In this document: positions 58,481 to 64,000 of the stretch, piece after piece
Numbering within the stretch: the first letter of the stretch is position 1
Layout: each line of letters begins with the position of its first letter
Position numbers and translations under genes: made by a program
Notes under the pieces: generated by a model
The model's database searches: none
Told to the model about the DNA's origin: nothing
Seen by the model: the letters and a program-made list of their open reading frames with translations, nothing else
Source: Pseudonocardia xinjiangensis
GTDB taxonomy: Bacteria > Actinomycetota > Actinomycetes > Mycobacteriales > Pseudonocardiaceae
Length of the DNA stretch: 64,000 nt
Assembly: GCF_012911925.1 (NCBI RefSeq)
Contig: NZ_JAAXKY010000011.1
Span: 1 to 64,000, forward strand
Direction: 5' to 3'

Positions 58481-59781
58481 CCGCGGCTGCACGGATGCCC
58501 CGTCCGGACGCGCCGACCGGGAGCGTGCGCCTGCTGGCCGGCTCGGTCGAGAGCGGGGCCCCTGCCAAGTGGGCCGACCACCTCGCCCGTTACGGGCCGC
58601 TCCCGGTGGGCGTGGACGGGCCGGCTGAGCTGATCGATCTGGTCGACCGGTCGGGCCTGCGTGGCCGCGGCGGGGCGGGTTTCCCGATGAGCCGCAAGCT
58701 GCGGACGGTCGCGGCCGGGCGGGGGCGACCGGTCGTGGTCGCGAACGGCTGCGACGGCGACCCGGCCACCGTCAAGGACGCGAAGCTGCTCGAGTTCGCG
58801 CCCCATCTGGTCATCGACGGGGTCCTGCTCGCCTGCCATGCCGTCGGCGCGGACGAGGCGACCATCTGCGTGGGTGAGGGAGATGCCCACGCCTGGTACG
58901 TCTACGCAGCCCTCCAGGCGCGGCGCCACGAGGAGATCACGATCCGGGTGGCGCAGGTGCCGCACCGGTACGTGGCCAGCGAGGAGTCGGCCCTGGTCAA
59001 CTTCCTGAACACGGGCGACGCCCGGCCCACCGTCACACCGCCCCGTCCGGCCGAGCGAGGGGTCGGCGGCCGACCGACGCTGGTGGACAACGTCGAGACG
59101 CTGGCTCACCTGGCGCTGATCACCCGCTTCGGCGCGGAGTGGTTCCGGGCGGCGGGCACGGCGGAGTCCCCGGGCACCACGCTGGTCACCGTCGGGGGTG
59201 CCGTGCGCAGGCCGGGCGTGTACGAGGTCGAGCTCGGTACTCCGGTCGGTGCGGTACTGGCCGAGGCGGGCGGTGAGTCCGAGCCGTTGCAGGCGGTGCA
59301 GATGGGCGGCCTGGGTGGCAGCTGGATGCCGATCGAGCAGACACACGCGCTGCCACTCGCGCACGAGGACTGCCGGGAAGCGGGAACGGTGATGGGCTCG
59401 GCAGCGCTCGTCGCCCTGCCGGAACGCGCCTGCGGCATCGCCGAGACCGCCCGCACCCTGCGCTACCTCGCGGTCGAGTCGGCCGGGCAGTGCGGGCCGT
59501 GCATGTTCGGGCTGCCGGCGATCGCCGACGACGTGGACGACCTCGTCCGTGGTGGCGACGCCTCGGGCGACACGCTGGACCGGCTGCGCAACCGGCTGGG
59601 GACGATCCAGGGCCGCGGCGCGTGCGCGCATCCGGACGGCGCCACCCGGTTCGCTGCCGCCGCTCTGCGCGTGTTCGCCGACGACATCGCCGACCATGCC
59701 GCCGGCCGCCCGTGCCCGTGGTCGCACGCCGCACCGTGGCTGCCGGTGCCCGCCCCGACCAGTCAGGATGCGAGGAAGTGA
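58477..59781 (+). CDS. Divergent NuoF-like NADH/FMN protein with SLBB domain
   Basis: This 434-residue protein resembles the 51-kDa subunit of complex I. The FMN motif LRGRGGAGFPMSRKL is kept and a ubiquitin-like SLBB domain follows (TLVTVGGAVRRPGVYEVELGTPV, in parts). The usual CGEET motif reads VASEESAL. The FeS motif reads SAGQCGPCMFG, so the first of four cysteines is Ala; the distal one is in GRGACAHPDG. Compare FdsB in this window, which has all four. It may hold a three-Cys cluster or none. It likely oxidises NADH and hands electrons to the adjacent ferredoxin or membrane heme protein. Confidence 0.85.
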   Translation: MTAAARMPRPDAPTGSVRLLAGSVESGAPAKWADHLARYGPLPVGVDGPAELIDLVDRSGLRGRGGAGFPMSRKLRTVAAGRGRPVVVANGCDGDPATVKDAKLLEFAPHLVIDGVLLACHAVGADEATICVGEGDAHAWYVYAALQARRHEEITIRVAQVPHRYVASEESALVNFLNTGDARPTVTPPRPAERGVGGRPTLVDNVETLAHLALITRFGAEWFRAAGTAESPGTTLVTVGGAVRRPGVYEVELGTPVGAVLAEAGGESEPLQAVQMGGLGGSWMPIEQTHALPLAHEDCREAGTVMGSAALVALPERACGIAETARTLRYLAVESAGQCGPCMFGLPAIADDVDDLVRGGDASGDTLDRLRNRLGTIQGRGACAHPDGATRFAAAALRVFADDIADHAAGRPCPWSHAAPWLPVPAPTSQDARK

Positions 59782-60014
59782 TGGGGGACGGCGCCCGGGT
59801 CGGACTCGAGGTGGATCCCATCATGTGCCGCGGCCACGGGCTCTGCGCCGAGCTTCTCCCCGAGCAGGTCGTGCTCGACGAATGGGGCTACCCGCAGCTC
59901 GCCTCCCCGGAGGTGCCGCCGTCGCTCAGGGCGCAGGCGCGGGCCGCGGTGAACGCCTGCCCCACGCTCGCACTCCGGCTGCAACGTCTCGACGGAGGGG
60001 CCCGCCCCTCCTGA
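59781..60014 (+). CDS. CxxHxxC-type ferredoxin
   Basis: This 77-residue small ferredoxin has MCRGHGLCAELLPE and the later NACPTLAL, giving C-x2-H-x2-C plus a distal Cys-Pro. This is the pattern of actinobacterial 3Fe-4S or atypical 4Fe-4S ferredoxins that often serve P450s. Here it is coupled (TGATG) to the NuoF-like gene, so it probably accepts electrons from it. No P450 gene lies nearby. Confidence 0.88.
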   Translation: MGDGARVGLEVDPIMCRGHGLCAELLPEQVVLDEWGYPQLASPEVPPSLRAQARAAVNACPTLALRLQRLDGGARPS

Positions 60015-60034
60015 GCTCGCGCCGGTCGGTGAGG

Positions 60035-60454
60035 TCAGGCCGCTCCGGCCGGCACCTGCTTGCGCAGCTCGCCCACGTCGTTCGGGACGAACCCGTGGGC
60101 GCTGAGCCAGCCCGTCACGGGCTCCGGGTCGGGATGGCGGTCGGGCACGACGTTGTAGATGTAGTTCAGGTGCCGGGCCGCGGCCTCGTGCTCCAGCCGT
60201 TCGAGGATGAACGCGCCCACCCCCGACCCGCGCCGCTGCGGGTCGACCAGTACGAGGATCTCGGCGTCACCCCAGGTGTCGTCGAGCCGGCCGTAGCCGA
60301 CGACGCGGTCGCCGTCCTCCACGCGCCACCACTCGTCGCCGAGCACGTCTCCGTCGGCGGGGGAGCCGAACCCGAACAGCTCCGGGGGCAGGTCGCCGAG
60401 CACGCGCTGCTTGTCGGCGTCCCAGTGCGCCGGCGTGTCGCGCACCCATCTCAT
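60035..60454 (-). CDS. GNAT family acetyltransferase coupled to benzoate-CoA ligase
   Basis: This 139-residue GCN5-type acetyltransferase has acetyl-CoA loop VDPQRRGSGVGAFILERLE. ATG 60454 overlaps the benzoate-CoA ligase stop (ATGA). The tight coupling suggests it acts on the ligase or its pathway, for example by lysine acetylation, as acyl-CoA synthetases are commonly regulated that way. That link is inference. Confidence 0.85.
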   Translation of the reverse strand: MRWVRDTPAHWDADKQRVLGDLPPELFGFGSPADGDVLGDEWWRVEDGDRVVGYGRLDDTWGDAEILVLVDPQRRGSGVGAFILERLEHEAAARHLNYIYNVVPDRHPDPEPVTGWLSAHGFVPNDVGELRKQVPAGAA

Positions 60455-62055
60455 GACTGCACCTCCTCGACGTCGGCTGCCGTGGTGGGCACGGGGGCCT
60501 CGGTGGCTGCGGCCTGCGCGCGCAACCGGTACCGCTGGATCTTGCCGGTGGCCGTCTTCGGGAGCTCGTCCACCTCGATGACCACCCGCGGCCGCTTGAA
60601 CGAGGCGAGCCCGGCCCGGCAGAACGCGATCACCTCGTCCGGGTCGACCCGCTGCGCCGGCTGGGCGACCACGTAGGCCACCGGCTTGTCGAGCCCGTCC
60701 GCGTCCGGCACGCCGACGACCACGGCCTCGGCCAGTGCCGGGTGCTCCAGCAGCCTGGTCTCCACCTCGGTGGGGCTCACCCAGATCCCTCCCACCTTCA
60801 GCACGTCGTCGGCGCGGCCGAGGCACGTGTAGCTGCCGTCCTCGCCGCGCACGTACTGGTCGCCCGTGCGCATCCACTCACCCTGGAACACCGCCCGGTT
60901 CACCTCGGTCCGGCACCAGTATCCGGTGCAGATCGAGTCGCCCGCGATGTAGAGCATCCCGGGCTCGCCGGTGCCCTCGATGACGCTGCCGTCGGGCCGG
61001 CGCAGCTCCACCCGGTAGCCCGGCACCGGGAACCCGGAACTGCCGGGGACGACCTTGCCCGCCACGTTGGAGATGAAGATGTGCAGCGCCTCGGTGGAGC
61101 CGATGCCGTCGAGGATCTCGAAGCCGTACTGCTCGCGTACCCCGTGGAACATCCGCGCGGGGAGCGTCTCGCCGGCCGATACCGCGTTGCGGACGGTCGC
61201 GAACCGCTCCCGCGGCAGGCCGGCGGCCATCAGCGGGCCCCAGAAGCTCGGGCCGCCGAAGAAGAGCGTGACGCCGTGCTCGGCCACCCGGTCGGCGTAC
61301 AGCGCCGGGTTCGGCCGCGACGGCTCCAGCACCGCCGTCGCGCCGGCCGCCAGCGGGAAGAACAGGGAGTTGCCGATGCCGTAGGCGAAGAACAGCTTCG
61401 CCACCGACAGGCAGACGTCGCCGGGGCCGACCCCGAGCACCTGGGTGCCGTAGGTCTCGCAGACGTAGCGGATGTCGGCATGCCGGTGCATGGCGCCCTT
61501 GGGCGTGCCCGTGGTGCCCGAGGTGTAGAGCCACAGCGCGGGCGACTCGTCCCACGTCCCGTACGGGGTGGGGACGGCGGTGGCGGCGCCCGCGTCGAGC
61601 AGGCCCTGCCAGGTGAGCGCGGCCGGCCCGGCCACCTGCGGGGCGGTGTCGCCGGTGAGCACGACATGGCGCAGATCGGGGGCGTCGGTCGCGGCCCCTG
61701 CCACCGCGCCGGCGAACCGGGTGTCCCCCAGCAGTACCCGGGCGCGCGAGTCGAGCACGAGCTTGCGCAGCTCCCCGCCGGTCAGCATCGTCGACGAGGG
61801 CACGGCGATCGCCCCGACGTACATGGCGGCGAGGATCGCGGTGGCGAGCTCGACGTCGTCGGCCATGCACATCAGCACCCGTTCCTCGGGGCGCACGCCG
61901 ATCGCGACGAGCCCGGCGGCGACCCGGCGGACCTCGACCGAGAGCTCTGCGTAGGTGAGGGTGCCGCCGGGGTGGATGATCGCGACGCGGTCGCCGTCGC
62001 CGGCGTCCACACGCCGTCCGACCAGGTACTCGGCGGCGTTGAAGAGGTCGGTCAT
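60451..62055 (-). CDS. bclA: Benzoate-CoA ligase
   Basis: This 534-residue ANL adenylating enzyme activates benzoate to benzoyl-CoA with ATP and CoA. The P-loop LYTSGTTGTPKGAMHRH, A5 motif DGIGSTEALHIFISN, A7 region GEWMRTGDQYVRGEDG and A10 lysine PKTATGKIQRYRLR are all present. The N-terminal FNAAEYLVGRRVDAGDGDRVA and the GIGSTEALHIFISN wording are typical of benzoate-CoA ligases. Its product is the substrate of BoxB, encoded 12.5 kb away in the window. A catalytic Lys that GNAT proteins can modify is in the A10 motif. Confidence 0.88.
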   Translation of the reverse strand: MTDLFNAAEYLVGRRVDAGDGDRVAIIHPGGTLTYAELSVEVRRVAAGLVAIGVRPEERVLMCMADDVELATAILAAMYVGAIAVPSSTMLTGGELRKLVLDSRARVLLGDTRFAGAVAGAATDAPDLRHVVLTGDTAPQVAGPAALTWQGLLDAGAATAVPTPYGTWDESPALWLYTSGTTGTPKGAMHRHADIRYVCETYGTQVLGVGPGDVCLSVAKLFFAYGIGNSLFFPLAAGATAVLEPSRPNPALYADRVAEHGVTLFFGGPSFWGPLMAAGLPRERFATVRNAVSAGETLPARMFHGVREQYGFEILDGIGSTEALHIFISNVAGKVVPGSSGFPVPGYRVELRRPDGSVIEGTGEPGMLYIAGDSICTGYWCRTEVNRAVFQGEWMRTGDQYVRGEDGSYTCLGRADDVLKVGGIWVSPTEVETRLLEHPALAEAVVVGVPDADGLDKPVAYVVAQPAQRVDPDEVIAFCRAGLASFKRPRVVIEVDELPKTATGKIQRYRLRAQAAATEAPVPTTAADVEEVQS

Positions 62056-62269
62056 GAAGGGGGCTCCCCTGCCGGTTCGGGTGGGCGGACTCTACATCCA
62101 GATCCATTGCCGTTACAGATCAGTAGAAGATCGATTCGGCCCGCGGTGTCCTCCGAACGGCCCTGTCCGTCGGGTTCCGGCCCCTTCCCATGACCTGCCC
62201 GTGCTGCTACCAATGCCGGAGCCACTCACACTCACGATCGGCCAACGGCGGCTGATGTCTGGAGGGTCG

Positions 62270-63391
62270 ATGAAGACCAAGGCAGCGGTACTGCGCGGAG
62301 TGGGCCAACCGTTCGAGATCGAGGAGCTCACCCTCGACCCGCCCAAGGCGGGGGAGGTGTTGATCAAGTACGTCGCAGCGGGGCTCTGCCACTCCGACGA
62401 GCACCTGCGTCACGGCGACATCGTCCCGCGGTTCCCGATCGTCGGGGGTCACGAGGGCGCCGGGATCATCGAGGACGTCGGCCCCGGTGTCACCCGCCTC
62501 AAGCCCGGTGACCACGTCATCTGCTCGTTCCTGCCGGTCTGCGGGCACTGCCGGTTCTGCGCGGCGGGCATGACCAACCTCTGCGACATGGGCGCCACCA
62601 TCCTCGACGGGATGCTGGCCGACGGGACCTATCGCTTCCACTCCGACTCCGGCGAGGACCTCGGCGGGATGTGCATGCTCGGCACGTTCTCCGAGCGCGC
62701 CACGATCTCCGAGAACTCGTGTGTCAAGGTCGCAGACGACGTGCCGCTCGACAAGGCCGTGCTGATCGGCTGCGGCGTCCCCACGGGCTTCGGTTCGGCG
62801 GTGCACGCCGCCGCCACCGAGCCGGGCGACACCATCGCGATCTACGGCATCGGCGGCATCGGCATCAACGCGGTGCAGGGCGCGGCGCTGGCCGGCGCGG
62901 CGAACGTCGTGGCCATCGACCCGCTGGAGAACAAGCGCGAGATGGCCGAACGGATGGGCGCCACCCACTCCTGCCCCACCGCGGAGGAGGCCCACGCGGT
63001 GATCCAGGAGCTCACCAACGGGGTGGGCGCCGACAAGGCGATCATCACCGTCGGCGTCGTCGACTCCGAGGTCACCACCAACGCGTTCCACGCCATCCGC
63101 AAGGGCGGCACCGTCGTCATCACCGGCCTGGCCGACCCGGCCAAGACCACCATCGAGATCCCCGGTGCCCTGCTCACCCTGTTCGAGAAGCGCCTCCAGG
63201 GCTCGTTGTTCGGGTCCGGCGACCCGTTCAAGGACATCCCGCGGCTGGTGGACATGTACCAGGCCGGGCAGCTCAAGCTCGACGAGCTGATCACCAACAC
63301 CTACAGCCTGGCCGACGTCAACAAGGGCTACGAGGACCTGGTCAACGGCGTGAACATCCGCGGCGTGATCATCCACGACCCCGACGCCTGA
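62270..63391 (+). CDS. NDMA-dependent (mycofactocin-associated) zinc alcohol dehydrogenase
   Basis: This 373-residue zinc-dependent medium-chain dehydrogenase of the nicotinoprotein group keeps NAD(H) bound and is recycled by mycofactocin, or NDMA in vitro. Features: MKTKAAVLRGVGQPFEIEELTLDPPKAGEVL (in parts), catalytic Zn residues in GLCHSDEH and GGHEGAG, structural Zn cysteines in CGHCRFCAAGMTNLC, and NAD motif GIGGIGINAVQGAALAGA. ATG 62270 is close behind GGAGGG. Mycofactocin genes are not in the window. Substrate is an alcohol; identity unknown. Confidence 0.9.
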   Translation: MKTKAAVLRGVGQPFEIEELTLDPPKAGEVLIKYVAAGLCHSDEHLRHGDIVPRFPIVGGHEGAGIIEDVGPGVTRLKPGDHVICSFLPVCGHCRFCAAGMTNLCDMGATILDGMLADGTYRFHSDSGEDLGGMCMLGTFSERATISENSCVKVADDVPLDKAVLIGCGVPTGFGSAVHAAATEPGDTIAIYGIGGIGINAVQGAALAGAANVVAIDPLENKREMAERMGATHSCPTAEEAHAVIQELTNGVGADKAIITVGVVDSEVTTNAFHAIRKGGTVVITGLADPAKTTIEIPGALLTLFEKRLQGSLFGSGDPFKDIPRLVDMYQAGQLKLDELITNTYSLADVNKGYEDLVNGVNIRGVIIHDPDA

Positions 63392-63482
63392 CGCCGGCCG
63401 GACGGCCGTCAGCAGCCGTGGTCGTGCAGGGCACCGTCCATCGCGGTGCCCGGCACGGCCGTCCCCGGAGGTGGTACCGCCC

Positions 63483-64000
63483 GTGACGCCCGCGACCGCG
63501 CCGCCGTCGCCCGCTGCCGTGCCCGTACCCGTCGTCGGCCTGCGCCGGGAACGGGAGGTGCTGACGGTCGCGCTCGCCACCGGACGGCACGTCGTGATCG
63601 AGGGGCCGCCCGGCACCGGGAAGTCCACGCTGCTGCGCTCGATCGCCCGCGACGCGGTCCAGGAGTTCGTGTTCGTCGAGGGGAACGCCGAGCTGACGCC
63701 GGCCCGGCTGGTCGGGGCGTTCGACCCGTCACAGGTGCTGGCGGAGGGCTACCTGCCGGCGAGCTTCGTGGACGGCCCTCTGCTCACCGCGATGCGCGGG
63801 GGAGCGCTGCTCTACCTCGAGGAGCTCAACCGGGTCCCCGAGGAGACGCTGAACGTCCTCATCACGGTGCTCACCGAGGGCGAGATCGCGGTCCCGCGGC
63901 TGGGGACCGTGCGCGCCGGTCCGCGCTTCCGGCTCATCGCCGCGATGAACCCGTTCGACGCGGTCGGCACCGCGCGGGTCAGCCAGGCCATCGCCGACCG
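63483..64000 (+). CDS. MoxR/CbbQ-type AAA+ ATPase, cut by window end
   Basis: Starting at GTG 63483 behind GGAGGTGG, a frame runs off the window. It encodes an AAA+ ATPase with Walker A IEGPPGTGKSTLL, Walker B LLYLEELNRVPE and sensor AAMNPFDAVG. These proteins load metals or cofactors or remodel partner enzymes and usually pair with a VWA-domain protein, expected downstream. Context after an alcohol dehydrogenase suggests an activase role. Confidence 0.85.
   Translation, partial: MTPATAPPSPAAVPVPVVGLRREREVLTVALATGRHVVIEGPPGTGKSTLLRSIARDAVQEFVFVEGNAELTPARLVGAFDPSQVLAEGYLPASFVDGPLLTAMRGGALLYLEELNRVPEETLNVLITVLTEGEIAVPRLGTVRAGPRFRLIAAMNPFDAVGTARVSQAIAD

Overview
The window is very GC-rich with dense, overlapping, mostly ATG/GTG-started genes. 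Gene content and codon use point to a free-living actinobacterium, most likely Pseudonocardia or a close relative in the Pseudonocardiaceae. That placement is an inference from gene content (NDMA/mycofactocin-type alcohol dehydrogenase, box benzoyl-CoA genes, many IclR/LacI/TetR/ECF regulators), not from a search. I found no rRNA, tRNA or CRISPR array. One degraded insertion sequence (IS5 type) and two families of short intergenic repeats are present.

Layout. 0-6.2 kb: an MFS transporter cut off by an inverted copy of the neighbouring IclR gene, the IclR regulator, a divergent HMG-CoA lyase, a class A flavin monooxygenase and a ThDP-dependent 2-keto acid decarboxylase. 6.2-7.7 kb: a DHA2-type drug exporter behind a clear palindromic operator. 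7.7-16 kb: a complete, tightly overlapped NAD-dependent formate dehydrogenase operon (fdsG-fdsB-fdsA-fdsD-moeA-like-fdhD) headed by a LysR regulator. 16-20.7 kb: a nickel/cobalt permease, Fe/Mn superoxide dismutase, a secreted 5'-nucleotidase and an SDR oxidoreductase. 20.8-25.7 kb: a polar amino-acid ABC transporter without its ATPase, a crotonase, a DUF3291 protein and a lipoprotein. 25.7-30.3 kb: a phosphonate locus in which phnC, phnF, phnM and a PhnZ-like HD oxygenase are intact, while phnD, phnE and the C-P lyase core (phnG to phnL) have collapsed by internal deletion. 30.3-34.3 kb: TetR, a frameshifted phosphodiesterase, and MOSC, methyltransferase and GNAT genes. 34.3-37.8 kb: an amidase, an unusual SRPBCC plus amide-binding-protein fusion, and an ArsR regulator. 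37.9-44 kb: ECF sigma with a triple-VOC protein, two alpha/beta hydrolases and a D-2-hydroxyacid dehydrogenase. 44-46.4 kb: IS5 remnant, then an ECF sigma factor with two membrane proteins, and a VOC protein. 46.5-49.7 kb: boxB and boxC for aerobic benzoyl-CoA degradation; their likely upstream enzyme, benzoate-CoA ligase, lies at 60.5-62.1 kb. 49.8-57 kb: a LacI-controlled sugar or cyclitol locus with two TIM-barrel isomerases, a Gfo/Idh/MocA dehydrogenase and an ABC importer without ATPase. 57.4-60 kb: a compact redox operon consisting of a 10-codon leader, a single-pass membrane protein, a ferric-reductase-like heme membrane protein, a divergent NuoF-like flavoprotein and a CxxHxxC ferredoxin. 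62.3-64 kb: NDMA-dependent alcohol dehydrogenase and the start of a MoxR/CbbQ-type AAA ATPase.

Most interesting candidates: (i) the ArsR / SRPBCC-amide-sensor / amidase module, which could be a one-pot intracellular amide-sensing circuit; (ii) the small transmembrane electron-transfer operon at 57.4-60 kb; (iii) the eroded C-P lyase locus, with an in-frame phnG-phnL stub; (iv) an intergenic hairpin repeat family whose stems vary by compensatory changes.
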